Shown piece after piece: positions 17,789-26,749 of a stretch of 64,000 bases of DNA. The translations under genes and the position numbers were made by a program. Location: the NCBI RefSeq assembly GCF_016616425.1, contig NZ_CP067101.1, forward strand, positions 4,898,001-4,962,000. Reading direction: 5' to 3'. The stretch comes from Bradyrhizobium diazoefficiens. GTDB taxonomy: Bacteria; Pseudomonadota; Alphaproteobacteria; Rhizobiales; Xanthobacteraceae. Position 1 is the first letter of the stretch, and each line of letters begins with the position of its first letter. The notes beneath the pieces are model-generated. The model did no database searches. It was not told the DNA's origin and saw only the letters and a program-made list of their open reading frames with translations.

Positions 17789-17814
17789 GGAACCCGAGAA
17801 TCCTTCGCGGCGTT
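17789..17814 (+). promoter_or_regulatory. EcfG-type general stress promoter
   Basis: GGAAC, a 17-base spacer and CGTT match the alphaproteobacterial EcfG consensus exactly. The element ends 34 bp before the DUF3606 start codon at 17849. Confidence 0.7.
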
Positions 17815-17848
17815 GCATCAGCACTCAAGTTTGCAAAAGGAGGAGCCA

Positions 17849-18034
17849 ATGGCTTCAGCGAGGAAGAAGACAGCGCGCGGGCGCAAGCAGGACCGGGCGC
17901 GCGTCGCCGGCGGGCAGGATCACGAAGTGCGCTATGAATCCAAGAAGACGGGGCGGTCGGCGGCGGCGGTGAAGAAGGCGGTCAAAAAGGTCGGCAGCTC
18001 GCGCAAACGGGTGAAGAAGCGTCTCGCCCGCTGA
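17849..18034 (+). CDS. DUF3606-family small basic protein
   Basis: The 61-residue product is very basic and has the DUF3606 signature: a helix HEVRYESKKTGRSAAAVKKA followed by KKVGSSRKRVKKRL. An AAAGGAGG site precedes the ATG (MASARKKTARGRKQD), and an EcfG-type promoter lies just upstream. Family members are small, stress-linked proteins of unknown function; the basic N-terminus could bind nucleic acid. The gene is intact, unlike the divergent PNPOx-like gene. Confidence 0.8.
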   Translation: MASARKKTARGRKQDRARVAGGQDHEVRYESKKTGRSAAAVKKAVKKVGSSRKRVKKRLAR

Positions 18035-18118
18035 CGGAAAGAAGCCTGCCCCAGGGCCGGATTCCTACGGAGCCGCCGCTACCTGTCGTTTACGTTGTCC
18101 GGCTACAATATCGGGGGC

Positions 18119-18283
18119 ATGGATGGCGATTATGATCCCGAGCGCGAAGCGGAAGCGGCCATGAAGATGGCCGTGGCGGCTGTTGGGTCGGAGCGGCAAC
18201 GCTGGGTCGGCCTGGCGACGGCCTGGCAGGAGCTCGCCCGCATGCGCCCGCCGCCCTGCGCTGAAAGCGACGCGACGGCCTAG
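18119..18283 (+). CDS. Hypothetical protein (54 aa)
   Basis: A small frame starts MDGDYDPEREAEAAMKMAVA and ends in a Trp-containing helix (WVGLATAWQELARM) and a short acidic tail. The coding pattern looks real and similar small proteins are common in Bradyrhizobium, but the function is unknown. It ends where the broken hypothetical gene on the other strand ends. Confidence 0.45.
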   Translation: MDGDYDPEREAEAAMKMAVAAVGSERQRWVGLATAWQELARMRPPPCAESDATA

Positions 18284-18545
18284 TCGGGCTCGCGCGGGTG
18301 CTCCGGGCAGGTGTCGCCGATCGAGTCCAGGACTTCCCTCACTTCTGCTCCGGGCTTGTCCGGAGAGGCGCGCGCCGGTGGATCCAGCCAAGGCGGGCGA
18401 TGTCGAAGGCGCGTTCGCCGGCATACGGGTCGGCGCGGTCCCGCATCCAACCGTGCTCCTCGCATTCGCGGACGGCGCCGGCCTCCTGCAGCACCGAGAC
18501 CGCACAACCGCACACGGTCCCGGTACGCCGGCCTTCTCTTCCTTG
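18280..18545 (-). pseudogene. Frameshifted small hypothetical protein
   Basis: One frame reads VSVLQEAGAVRECEEHGWMR, then DRADPYAGERAFDIAR, and stops at 18339. The conserved ending REVLDSIGDTCPEHPREPD is in another frame and stops at 18280. Together they form a single helical protein of about 85 residues of a kind frequent in Bradyrhizobium, split by an indel near 18390. The true start is not certain. Confidence 0.6.
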
Positions 18546-18714
18546 AGCATCAGCATCGCAGACCGCTCCGTCCGAAGAACGAATCCTTGTCCGTCGTCTC
18601 CCGTTCCGGCTGCTAACAAAGAGCAGGGATTCCGAAATTGGCGACCTACGCCTTCCGGAGCGGCCCAACGCGATCGAGCGCGACATCGACTTCGAGGCCC
18701 ATGCAAAGCGAGAG

Positions 18715-18930
18715 ATGCCGCTTTTCCTCACGTTGCGCGACAGGGAGGGCAATGCACTGGCTACAGCGATGCTGCCACCGGGTGGCAAGGATCGCGGCGG
18801 GTTCCGGATCATCATCGTTGCCGCATCCAATGTCGATCCTTATCCTGAGCAGGACGCGGCCATCGCTGCGCTGGGAGCGCATTTCGGTCTCACACTCGAT
18901 CGCCACCGCTGCTTCCCCTACGGCCGCTAA
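18715..18930 (+). CDS. Hypothetical protein (71 aa)
   Basis: A frame starting MPLFLTLRDREGNALATAML continues with DRGGFRIIIVAASNVDPYP and ends HRCFPYGR. The preceding 70 bases in the same region (AIERDIDFEAHAKRE) also look coding but are in another frame, so this may be the 3' part of a damaged gene. No family is recognised. Confidence 0.35.
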   Translation: MPLFLTLRDREGNALATAMLPPGGKDRGGFRIIIVAASNVDPYPEQDAAIAALGAHFGLTLDRHRCFPYGR

Positions 18931-19012
18931 GAAGTCTGACAACTATCGCTGCTTGATTGGAGCGATGTCGGCTCATGGCCCGATGCTGCCTAGCTCGATG
19001 CTCGTCCAAGCG

Positions 19013-19083
19013 TCGGCTGTCGAGTGTAGACCGGAAGCGGCTTGCACCAGTCGAGACCGCCGGTTTTGACCCAAGGCCGACAC
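19013..19083. repeat. Interspersed repeat, copy 1
   Basis: GGCTGTCGAGTGTAGACCGG is followed by AAGCGG, a variable middle and TTGACCCA. The same arrangement recurs at 22200-22270. It resembles the tailed TGACCCA-type intergenic elements spread through Bradyrhizobium genomes. Confidence 0.6.
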
Positions 19084-19224
19084 TTGGCCTCGCTGGTTGG
19101 CCGGGGACAAGAAAGCCTCGCTTTATCTGTCTTTAGGCGTACCGTCGGGCCATTGAGGGCAGGCCACTGGCGCGCCGCTGACTGAGAGCTCTCTGCGCTT
19201 CCGCCACAACCGAGGGAGCGCAAT

Positions 19225-19941
19225 ATGCCGCATAGGGACAACTTCCTTCTCGCATCGCTTTCGCCGGGCGTTCTGGCTGCCCTTCAACCTCATTTGAAGC
19301 TCGCGCATTTCGAACAGGAGCAGGTGCTGTTCGAGGCGGGCGGCAGCATCGAGGCGACCTATTTCCCGACAAGCGCGGTCATTTCCATCGTGGTCGCGCT
19401 ATCGAGCGGCCAGGCGGTGGAGGCCGCGATGGTTGGCCGAGACGGCGTAGTTGGCGCGTCAGCAGCGCTCGATGGCAAGGTCTCGCTAAGCCGGGCGGTG
19501 ATCCAGCTGAGCGGCTCGGCAATCGTTTGCAGCTTGTCGGGGCTCAGGAGTGCGGCCATGCAGAGCCAGCCGCTTCTTTCGCTGCTGATCAGACATGAGC
19601 AGGCCCTTTACGCGCAGGCGCAGCAATCCACCGCCTGCATGGCGGCGCATCATGTGGACGCCCGCCTTTGCCGCTGGCTGCTCAGGTCGAGAGACCTATC
19701 ACAAAGCGATACCCTTCTATTCACGCAAGAGTTCTTAGCGGAGATGTTGGGTGTCCGTCGAACAAGCGTAACGGTGGTGGCGCACACCCTTCAGAAGGCG
19801 GGGATCATCAAATACACCCGGGGCAAAATCCAGATCACCAACCTTGAGGGGCTGCAAGAAGCGGCCTGCGAGTGCTACGAAGCCGTGAAATCACAGTACC
19901 AGAGCCTGCATAACCACGGCGAAGCGGGAACTCTAACCTAG
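19225..19941 (+). CDS. Crp/Fnr-family transcriptional regulator
   Basis: The 238-residue product has an N-terminal cyclic-nucleotide-binding-like beta-roll (FEQEQVLFEAGGSIEATYF, AAMVGRDGVVGASAAL) and a C-terminal winged helix with FTQEFLAEMLGVRRTSVTVV as the recognition region. It lacks the cysteine cluster of FNR and the FixK/NnrR HTH signature, and it belongs to the large Crp subgroup common in Bradyrhizobium and Rhodopseudomonas. It is intact; its ligand and targets are unknown. Confidence 0.88.
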   Translation: MPHRDNFLLASLSPGVLAALQPHLKLAHFEQEQVLFEAGGSIEATYFPTSAVISIVVALSSGQAVEAAMVGRDGVVGASAALDGKVSLSRAVIQLSGSAIVCSLSGLRSAAMQSQPLLSLLIRHEQALYAQAQQSTACMAAHHVDARLCRWLLRSRDLSQSDTLLFTQEFLAEMLGVRRTSVTVVAHTLQKAGIIKYTRGKIQITNLEGLQEAACECYEAVKSQYQSLHNHGEAGTLT

Positions 19942-20129
19942 GTCGCCGTTAACAAGCATTGGTCGGCTAAAATCGGCGCAATGTCAGGAACGCGACATAG
20001 CAGCCCGCGTTGAGTCCACTTGATCGCAGCGAGCCGATCTCAAGGGCCTCCTTCCCATTCCGAATGTTATTGTTCGGGCAGAGGGATCTGATTAGAAAAC
20101 TCAACATGCAAATCCCGTTGGAGGCCGTC

Positions 20130-20402
20130 ATGGATGGTTCTCGAAGCGACCGCGCACGCGCGCGTGCACAAAGCCTTTTGGCTCAAATCGCGCCGTTACC
20201 GGATGACTCCGAAGTCCAACGCTTGCGCGAGCTATCCATGGACTATATTCGCGAGGCCGACAGACTCGACGTCGAACCTGTCACCCCGCCAGAGTCCGGC
20301 GAACAAATCTCCGCAGCCCTCGATGCGATCGCTCGCGATTTCTTTGCTCGTGCTCTCCGAGATATGGCAGAGGGCGGTCCGGTGAAATCGGCGACCGAAT
20401 GA
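20130..20402 (+). CDS. Hypothetical protein (90 aa)
   Basis: The ATG at 20130 (MDGSRSDRARARAQSLLAQI) has a GGAGG site 5 bases upstream. The product is a hydrophilic helical protein ending FFARALRDMAEGGPVKSATE. The frame opens earlier (20010), but the upstream part has no ribosome site. The family is not recognised. Confidence 0.45.
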   Translation: MDGSRSDRARARAQSLLAQIAPLPDDSEVQRLRELSMDYIREADRLDVEPVTPPESGEQISAALDAIARDFFARALRDMAEGGPVKSATE

Positions 20403-20777
20403 TCGCCCGTCTGTTACGGTGCGATGACTCGTCCAGGCGAGGAACCAAAGGCCAAAAAACGCGGTCCCGAGATACGGTAAAGGCAAGCGGTCCCGCCTAC
20501 TCGCGTTGGGCCACTCCAGTCTGAGGGAAACCAACCGATCCGCGTGTTCAGCACCGGGAAAGGTGGCGATCCCGCATCGTTTCCGTCTTAGACGAGCATC
20601 CACGTCGCGAATGCCGCGCACAGGCAAATCATTCCAGTGACCGCCGGCGAAGAAGCGCTCTACGTGGTCCCTCAATAGACATCCCCAAGGCCCGGTCATA
20701 AGCTCCTGCCGATAGTTCGGTTCGGATGAGCTGCAGCCGTCCCGCGATGTTGCCTCTAGCCGACGGAAGGTGCGACC
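20403..20777. other. No gene seen
   Basis: About 375 bp before the cupin remnant show no coherent frame, ribosome site or repeat that I can support. Confidence 0.5.
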
Positions 20778-21204
20778 ATGGCTGAACTCATCAAGGTAGG
20801 CGCAATGCAATTGCGGTTTTTGCGCACCAAGTATGACACCAGCGGGGCACTTGATATGTTCGAAGGTGATGATCCCGCCAAACTCTCGCATGCCGGTCCC
20901 GCACCATCACCGTGACTGGGAAGAAACGATCTACGGTCTTGAAGGCGTCATCACTTGGACGGTCGCTGGCAAACGGATCGAGATCAAGCCAGGAGACGAT
21001 CTCTTCATCCCGCGAGGTGTTGTCCACGGATTCGTCAACGAGACACAGGCGATCGCGAAAATGCTTTGCGTTCTCACACTGGGGGTTCTCGGGCCCGAAT
21101 TCTTCCGCGAAATGGCGGCAGCCATCGGCGGCCCTGCGCCTCCTGATCCTGCTCGGATGGGCAAGATCATGAAACGGCACGGCTTGATCCCTGCGCCACC
21201 TTAA
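20778..21204 (+). pseudogene. Cupin-domain protein with one frameshift
   Basis: The start MAELIKVGAMQLRFLRTKYD runs to LDMFE, where one extra base near 20863 shifts the frame. The cupin core then follows as MIPPNSRMPVPHHHRDWEET, with the HHH metal motif, IEIKPGDDLFIPRGVVHGF with the second-motif His, and the end MGKIMKRHGLIPAPP. Removing one base gives a normal cupin of about 141 residues. The metal-site residues are otherwise intact, so the lesion is recent or a read error. Confidence 0.8.
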
Positions 21205-21440
21205 GGGGGTGCATTCGCGCTCTGCTTGCGGGCCGCGTTATTTCTGAATGTCGGCTTTTGGCCCGTTGCTGAAGACCGCACAGTCTAGCTGGGGGTAACC
21301 GGACATAGCTCGGCCCGACCAGAACCGCCGCTTGTGACCCACTGCCGACATCGCCCTGATCCTTCAAAATTGAGCATTTCGCGCCGCGAAAGGTTGATGT
21401 ATGAGGACTATGCAACCGGGCCTGTGACCTCTGGCATTCG

Positions 21441-22130
21441 ATGCAGGCAATGAGTTTCCAGATCAATCTTTGGGGCGCCCGGGCGTTAATCCTCGACGAA
21501 CAGTCCACTTCTATTCTGTTTGTCAGCGCGATTAGCATTGCCGTTCTGTTGATAGTGATACCCGCGCGAGTGCAGCGGACGAAAGCTCGTCTATTGCTGA
21601 TCGCTCTTGTGCTGACCACGGTGCCGATCTTGGCACTATCCATTCCGGTTGCCTGGCACATCGTCCGATCGATGCTTATCCCCGCCAAAGCTGCGGAGGT
21701 AGGGCTTCCTGATTTGGAAGCCACGCTTGGACTTGAGTTTTACTTGCACTGGAGCAACGGCTCTGGGCGCTACCTCGTCGTAAGAAACTCCGAGGCTGTG
21801 GTCAGACAGCACATGTCCGCCTTTGACTGGACGCACTGGCCCAGAACGAGCGTCTACCTCGTCAATGACGGACGGGTCGCCGTTTTAGGGCCAACCTATG
21901 ATGATTACATCGTTGACCCAAAGAGGCGCACCATCGAGACCCTTTGGAGCGACACACCCTCCGATACCTGGACCTATTTCGGAGCGTTTGATTTCAAGAA
22001 CGAGAAGCTCGTCTTCATTCCTGCATCAGAGCAGCGCGAGTGCACCGCGACACGGGGTGTAACAGATCCATCGGCCGCTCGGCCCCAAGGGCGTAGTGAC
22101 CGATGCGATCAGGAGGCGCTCAAATTTTAA
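21441..22130 (+). CDS. Hypothetical membrane-anchored protein
   Basis: The 229-residue product begins with a short N-terminal segment and two hydrophobic helices (ILFVSAISIAVLLIVIPA and LLLIALVLTTVPILALSIPV), followed by a soluble domain with YLVVRNSEAVVRQHMSAFDW and TWTYFGAFDFKNEKLVFIP. GC content is lower than in the nearby respiratory genes, which suggests transfer. No family is recognised and no operon partner is evident. Confidence 0.55.
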   Translation: MQAMSFQINLWGARALILDEQSTSILFVSAISIAVLLIVIPARVQRTKARLLLIALVLTTVPILALSIPVAWHIVRSMLIPAKAAEVGLPDLEATLGLEFYLHWSNGSGRYLVVRNSEAVVRQHMSAFDWTHWPRTSVYLVNDGRVAVLGPTYDDYIVDPKRRTIETLWSDTPSDTWTYFGAFDFKNEKLVFIPASEQRECTATRGVTDPSAARPQGRSDRCDQEALKF

Positions 22131-22199
22131 ACATGCTTGCAAGAGCAGGGCCTATTTCTGCTTCTGGCCCATGGCAGCACAGCGGGATGTCAGCTTGGG

Positions 22200-22270
22200 T
22201 GTCGGCTGTCGAGTGTAGACCGGAAGCGGATCGCGGCGGTCCCAGCGGCCGATGTTGACCCAAACCGGAA
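22200..22270. repeat. Interspersed repeat, copy 2
   Basis: The same GGCTGTCGAGTGTAGACCGG core plus AAGCGG as at 19013-19083, followed by GATGTTGACCCAAACCGGAA. The two copies flank the crp-cupin-membrane protein segment in direct orientation. Confidence 0.6.
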
Positions 22271-22342
22271 GTGCATTGACGCTCTATCACGTTGCAGATA
22301 CGGTCTACAACGTATGCGTGTCAGCAAAGCAAGTGCATGCTT

Positions 22343-22753
22343 ATGGCCCCGCACCGGATTGTCGTTACAGACACCATCACTTCGGACATCGGGGAGGCGA
22401 TTGGCGGCGGTTTAGCCGCTTTCAATGACGAGATAACGGGCTACGCTGACCGCAAACCGTTGGCAGTATTGGCACGTGACTCCTCGGAAATAATAATCGG
22501 CGGAGCCCTTGGCCGATCGTCGCTCGGTTTGCTGTTCCTTGACCTATTTTATATTTGCGCGGGATTAGGTACCACCATTCTTAGCGCCTTCGAAGCGGAA
22601 GGCCGACGCCGGGGCTGCGTTGCCGCAGTGCTATATACGATTAGCTTCCAAGCGCCCGGCTTCTATGCCCGTCACGGGTGGCATCGTTTCGGCGAAGTCG
22701 CCTATCTGCCACCGGGGACAAGCCGCATCTTTATGTCCAAGCAACTCGCCTGA
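22343..22753 (+). CDS. GNAT-family N-acetyltransferase
   Basis: From MAPHRIVVTDTITSDIG the 136-residue product follows the GNAT fold: an N-terminal strand-helix, a central strand pair (LAVLARDSSEIIIGGALGR), then LFLDLFYICAGLGTTILSAF, where the acetyl-CoA loop is weak but has a G-L-G-T turn, and the late SFQAPGFYARHGWHRFGEVA motif typical of GNAT C-termini. The start may also be 22337. The substrate is unknown. The gene follows a repeat copy directly and is not in an operon. Confidence 0.75.
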   Translation: MAPHRIVVTDTITSDIGEAIGGGLAAFNDEITGYADRKPLAVLARDSSEIIIGGALGRSSLGLLFLDLFYICAGLGTTILSAFEAEGRRRGCVAAVLYTISFQAPGFYARHGWHRFGEVAYLPPGTSRIFMSKQLA

Positions 22754-23044
22754 TGCCGGACACAAACTCTTCTGCTGCTGGCCCACAGTTGCCACCAGCG
22801 CACGGCGAGAGTTGCCCGCCGCTTCCGAAAGCTGACGTTGCATGCCATGAGTCGCGACGGCCGCTTCGCATATGTAAAAGCCCGGTGGCGCGATCATCCG
22901 TCGGGCGAAAGCCAGTACGATTAGGCATTCATGTACAGGTTTTGAGCAGGCTGGAGCTACGCCCGCTTTGTCCACGGAACCGAAACCTTCTTGATCCCAG
23001 CGTGTTTAATCGCAGGGGCTCGCAGAGTGGTGAGGCGGCGAGCC

Positions 23045-23137
23045 ATGACCTTCAGTGATATGTTTCTTACCTCCGCGATCACGGGCGGCGCTGTTCTAAT
23101 CGAGATCGGGATTTTCATCGCACTCGGGCTGATCTGA
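23045..23137 (+). CDS. Possible 30-residue membrane peptide
   Basis: A short frame MTFSDMFLTSAITGGAVLIE continues to a hydrophobic end IGIFIALGLI, one membrane helix. GAGGCGG precedes the ATG. It ends two bases before the stop of the minus-strand gene at 23139. Support is weak. Confidence 0.3.
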   Translation: MTFSDMFLTSAITGGAVLIEIGIFIALGLI

Positions 23138-23138
23138 A

Positions 23139-23399
23139 TCAGCCGTTTCGTCGCCGCCATGACGTATGTCGCGCCTGACCTTTGCTGTCGTCTAGGCGTG
23201 GCTTGCTCCGGAAGTCATCCTTCTCCTCCCCGGGAACGATCGATGGTGACTCGTCGTCCATATCGCGAAGTCGCTCCATCTGCCCTTTGAGATTCGAGGG
23301 CAGCTCGGTTTCCTCTCTTAGCAATCCTCGGAGACGCTCACCGATCTCTCGGACGATGGCACGGCTGTGAGTGTGGTCAATGTCAATGTGGTTACGCAT
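23139..23399 (-). CDS. Hypothetical protein (86 aa)
   Basis: The ATG at 23399 (MRNHIDIDHTHSRAIVREIG) opens a hydrophilic helical protein with LRGLLREETELPSNLKGQM and a basic end TSWRRRNG. Similar proteins of this length are common in Bradyrhizobium and have no known function. The frame continues upstream to 23480 but without a better start. Confidence 0.55.
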   Translation of the reverse strand: MRNHIDIDHTHSRAIVREIGERLRGLLREETELPSNLKGQMERLRDMDDESPSIVPGEEKDDFRSKPRLDDSKGQARHTSWRRRNG

Positions 23400-23627
23400 G
23401 CGCCCATCCGGCTTGGAGCCTGCCCACAACCTGAGTGTCCCCTTGAAGAAGTGGAGACCGTTGCCTTTGGCTATCTGCACGGGCGCTTATTCTTGAAGCG
23501 GGTCCCACAACGACCTTTGGCTATCCCGCGATCCGCGCCGTCTGATTGGTACGGCGAGCAACGGTCTCAAATGCTAATGCCGCGGCGGAGATGTCGTTCC
23601 CGCCGCTCGACTCGTTCGCGCTCATTT

Positions 23628-23846
23628 TCAAGCGGCGGATGGTACCCTGTGCGGATACGCGTTCACTTCGATTTCAACAACGTCCTTCGATCGCCGTCGC
23701 AGGCGGTAAAATGTCAATTCTTGTTCGAGCATTGGGCAGTGGAAACTAACGATGGCCGTGTCTGGCAATCGGCAGAGTTCGTCGATGAGATCGCCAACAG
23801 TCATGATTGGAGGATCGGCGGCGACCTTGCGAATGGCCTTACTCAT
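23628..23846 (-). CDS. Hypothetical protein (72 aa) with possible stress promoter
   Basis: The ATG at 23846 (MSKAIRKVAADPPIMTVGDL) has a GGGAGGAG site 6 bases upstream. The product includes DELCRLPDTAIVSFHCPMLE and ends HRVPSAA. An EcfG-like element (23868-23893) lies just upstream. The function is unknown. Confidence 0.6.
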   Translation of the reverse strand: MSKAIRKVAADPPIMTVGDLIDELCRLPDTAIVSFHCPMLEQELTFYRLRRRSKDVVEIEVNAYPHRVPSAA

Positions 23847-23867
23847 GGCGTTACTCCTCCCTGCGGC

Positions 23868-23893
23868 AACCGTGGCCTTAATGGTTTTGTTCC
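23868..23893 (-). promoter_or_regulatory. Possible EcfG-type promoter
   Basis: On the minus strand GGAAC, 17 bases and GGTT lie 22 bp before the ATG at 23846, one mismatch from the EcfG consensus. Confidence 0.4.
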
Positions 23894-23920
23894 CACTGCT
23901 CGGTATAGAGGTACTCAGTC

Positions 23921-24081
23921 TTAGTGCTCGTTTTCGTGACCCAGAAGTCTCTGCGTCATCCGATTGACGAAATGGGTCTTGCCGCAGGCGGGGCACTTCA
24001 GCAGGACAAAGCTGTCGCTTGCGGCATTCGGATCATCCGCGATCCAGTGCTGTATTGATGAGTGATGGGACAGCGAAACAT
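23921..24081 (-). pseudogene. Frameshifted small zinc-ribbon protein
   Basis: An ATG at 24081 opens MFRCPITH, after which the conserved rest (QHWIADDPNAASDSFVLLKC, CPACGKTHFVNRMTQRLLG) lies in another frame and ends at 23921. The distance from start to stop is not a multiple of three. One indel near 24055 explains the break. The Cys pairs would have formed a zinc ribbon. Confidence 0.6.
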
Positions 24082-24150
24082 GATGCTGGTCATTGCAGCA
24101 GCATCTGCCGCGCGCCTGCGCTGGTCGTGACTCAGATCAATCTTGAGCAG

Positions 24151-24330
24151 CTATTTTTCGGGAGGCTTAAGCGGGCTCTCGATCCAGCCGCGCACGACCG
24201 GAGATTCTAGCGGGTCGATCCCGTCGCAGCTGCTGCAGCGATACTCCACTTCCCCCGTCGCGGAGGGAGCAGCCTTCATCGGCTTGCCGCAAATTGGGCA
24301 GGCCCTCTGTCTCAAGTGCGCGAATGGCAT
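24151..24330 (-). CDS. Small zinc-ribbon protein (59 aa)
   Basis: MPFAHLRQRACPICGKPMKA opens a protein with CPIC and CSSC pairs about 20 residues apart, a zinc ribbon, ending WIESPLKPPEK. The type is frequent in Bradyrhizobium. A longer frame starts at 24360. The function is unknown. Confidence 0.6.
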   Translation of the reverse strand: MPFAHLRQRACPICGKPMKAAPSATGEVEYRCSSCDGIDPLESPVVRGWIESPLKPPEK

Positions 24331-24818
24331 TGTGTCCTCAGCCCGACAACACTGCCACAATAGCTCGAAAAATGGTCAAGGGCACTGACTTAGATTGGGA
24401 TTGAACCACCGTACTAATACGGAATGCACAGCCCTTGGAAGAAAGTACGCATCCGGTGAGAGCCGCCTTGCGGAGTGAGAGGCGCTGTACGAGAACTTAC
24501 CTACGGGAGCATAAGAGCAATGTCGGCAAAGCAAAGTCGGCCCCTGGGGCCGAGCGGAAATCTTCTGTCGGCCAGAGCATCACCGCTGGTGACCCTGAAC
24601 GGACGTTGGGTCGCAGCGTGTGCCCTCGTCAGAGTGTGACTGTTTCCTCGACAACATGTTTCAGCGGCGTCCCCTCAGCGGACAGGGTCATTCGCAGTTT
24701 GAGCTCGCCACCTTTCACCGCCCCGCTACGCACTAGGTTCTCGATTTCACGAACGCCCGCCGCAATGGAGCGGACGTTAGGGCCGAAGCCGCTGGGGGCG
24801 GCTGCCAGCGAGACTGGG
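24331..24818. other. No intact gene seen
   Basis: This 490-bp stretch has no supportable gene. On the minus strand a frame ending at about 24629 reads ELKLRMTLSAEGTPLKHVVE and looks like the tail of a longer protein, without a start. Confidence 0.4.
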
Positions 24819-24840
24819 CACGGAGGCGCCAGCCTCCGTG
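24819..24840 (-). terminator. Hairpin downstream of dctM
   Basis: CACGGAGGC and its exact complement flank a 4-base loop, 28 bases after the dctM stop. There is no strong U-tract, so it may terminate only partly. Confidence 0.5.
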
Positions 24841-24867
24841 GCCACTCATGGGCATTACCGCGACCGG

Positions 24868-26154
24868 TCAGCTGCCATAGAAAAAGCGCACGAGTGCCAA
24901 CGAGATGTATGGCACATAGCTGCACAGCAGCAGCACGAATACGAGCGCCGCGATGAAGGGCAGATTGACCCGTGTCGTCTTCCAGATATCCGATTTGGCA
25001 ATGGTGCAAGACGTGATCAACACGCTTGCGACCGGCGGCGTCTGCTGCCCGATAGCGAGATTAAGCGTCAACACCAAGCCGAAATGAACCGGGTCGATGC
25101 CGACCGCCGTCACCATCGGCATCACAATCGGAACGGTAAGAATGATCGCCGCCGCCGAGTGTAGGAACATGCCGAGGAAAAGGAAGAAGACGTTGAGCAA
25201 CAGCAGGACGACATAGGGGTTGTGCGTGATGCCGGTAATGCTCTGCGCGAGGGTTTGCGGAAGCTGCGCCTCGGTAAGAAAGGTGCCGATCAGCGCCGAA
25301 CTCGCCACCAGGAGCATTACGACCGAGGTCTGCACCGCGCCGTCGATGCAGGCTTTGCGCAGAGCCTTAACGTCGAACTCCCGATAGATCACGACGCTGA
25401 TAAACAGCGCCGCCGCGACGGCGAGGCCTGCGCCCTCGGTCGCGGTTACGAAACCGCCGAATATTCCGCCGAGGATGATCACGGGCAGCATGAAGGCCCA
25501 GGATGCTTCTTTCAGAGTTTGCCAGACGCGCGAAAGCTGGAATCGTTCCTCGACCGGGAAGTCGTAGCGGACGGCCTGGATGTAGGCGGCAACACCGAGA
25601 CCGACAGCGCCGATGATACCCGGCAGGATACCGGCGACGAACATCTTCACCACCGAGGTCTGCGACATGACCGCGTAAAGGATCATCGGAATCGACGGCG
25701 GGATGATGATGGCGAGGCTGGCGGAGGAGGATGAAATCGCGGCCGCGAATTCGCGCGAATAGCCGCGCGAGCGCATGGCCGGAATGAGGATCGTCCCGAG
25801 AGCGGCAACGCCGGCCACGGCCGAGCCGGAAATTTCGGCGAAGAACATCGACGAGCCGATCACCACCATCGACAACCCGCCGCGCACAAAGCCGAAGCAG
25901 GCGGAGGCGAAGGCGACCAGTCGGCGCGAAATCGACGATGCGTTCATGATGGCGCCGGCGAAAATGAACAGCGGGATCGCCAGCAGCGGGAAATTGGAAG
26001 CACCGTCGAACATAACAAGTGCCATGTTCGGCAGCATCTCGGGACCCTGAATCAAGACGATGGCGGCGGTCGCCACAATCCCGAGCGCGATGGCGATCGG
26101 TACGTTCAGCAGCGCCAGCGCCAACATCCCCATGAGCATGATTGCAATGGTCAT
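24868..26154 (-). CDS. dctM: TRAP transporter large permease DctM
   Basis: DctM is the twelve-helix channel subunit of a tripartite ATP-independent periplasmic transporter driven by a sodium or proton gradient. The 428 residues show the family pattern (MGMLALALLNVPIAIALGIV at the start, FFAEISGSAVAGVAALGTI, SASLAIIIPPSIPMILYAV, TPPVASVLITSCTIAKSDIW). It overlaps dctQ by an ATGA. The substrate cannot be read from the sequence; the linked aminotransferase suggests an organic acid or amino-acid-like compound. Confidence 0.95.
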   Translation of the reverse strand: MTIAIMLMGMLALALLNVPIAIALGIVATAAIVLIQGPEMLPNMALVMFDGASNFPLLAIPLFIFAGAIMNASSISRRLVAFASACFGFVRGGLSMVVIGSSMFFAEISGSAVAGVAALGTILIPAMRSRGYSREFAAAISSSSASLAIIIPPSIPMILYAVMSQTSVVKMFVAGILPGIIGAVGLGVAAYIQAVRYDFPVEERFQLSRVWQTLKEASWAFMLPVIILGGIFGGFVTATEGAGLAVAAALFISVVIYREFDVKALRKACIDGAVQTSVVMLLVASSALIGTFLTEAQLPQTLAQSITGITHNPYVVLLLLNVFFLFLGMFLHSAAAIILTVPIVMPMVTAVGIDPVHFGLVLTLNLAIGQQTPPVASVLITSCTIAKSDIWKTTRVNLPFIAALVFVLLLCSYVPYISLALVRFFYGS

Positions 26155-26717
26155 TGTGCCGCCCCACCCGACTTGCCTTCGGCGCCGCTTTCGCCGTGAC
26201 CGTGCTCCAGGGCTTCCTTGATTTCGAGATCGACGAAGCCGGTCGTCCGCGCATTCTCAAGCACTTGCGGCAGCTTCAGCGCCTCGGCAATGATGAAGAG
26301 CACCGAGCAGATCGGTATGACCGACTGCGTCAGTACCGTCGGCACCCAGGGCACGCTGACCATGTGTTCGCCTTGCAGGATCGTCAGCACCCTGGTGCCG
26401 TAGATCGCGAGCAAAATGAAGAAGATGAAGACCACCGCCTCGGAAAACAGCATCGCGACAACGCGCGCTTTGGGCGGCATGGCATTCACCACTTCCGGCA
26501 CGCCGATATGGGCGCCCCGCAGCGCCGCCAAGGCCGACCCGTAATAGGTGAGCCAGACGAGGCCGATCGAGGCGGTTTCGTCGTACCAGGACAGGCCCTC
26601 GCCGGCGTAACGGAATGCGGCACCGGCAATCACCAGCGCCGTCAGCGCCAACATCAGAACCAGGACTATGGCTTCGAGAAAGCGCTCGTAGCCCGCGCGC
26701 AGGTCTTGCAAACTCAA
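26151..26717 (-). CDS. dctQ: TRAP transporter small permease DctQ
   Basis: DctQ is the four-helix subunit that pairs with DctM. The 188-residue product has helices at LVLMLALTALVIAGAAFRYA, IGLVWLTYYGSALAALRGAH (the conserved R-GAH turn), VVFIFFILLAIYGTRVLTIL and VIPICSVLFIIAEAL. It sits between dctP and dctM and is separated from dctP by a GC-rich hairpin. Confidence 0.93.
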   Translation of the reverse strand: MSLQDLRAGYERFLEAIVLVLMLALTALVIAGAAFRYAGEGLSWYDETASIGLVWLTYYGSALAALRGAHIGVPEVVNAMPPKARVVAMLFSEAVVFIFFILLAIYGTRVLTILQGEHMVSVPWVPTVLTQSVIPICSVLFIIAEALKLPQVLENARTTGFVDLEIKEALEHGHGESGAEGKSGGAAQ

Positions 26718-26749
26718 GGAGTGATCCCCCTAAACCTTATAACAAAAGG

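Noticed and set aside
24400..24620. Group II intron or reverse-transcriptase remnant
   Set aside because: Some stretches (GGTGAGAGCCGCC, GCTGTACGAG) recalled intron domain sequences, but no domain V or RT motifs could be traced.
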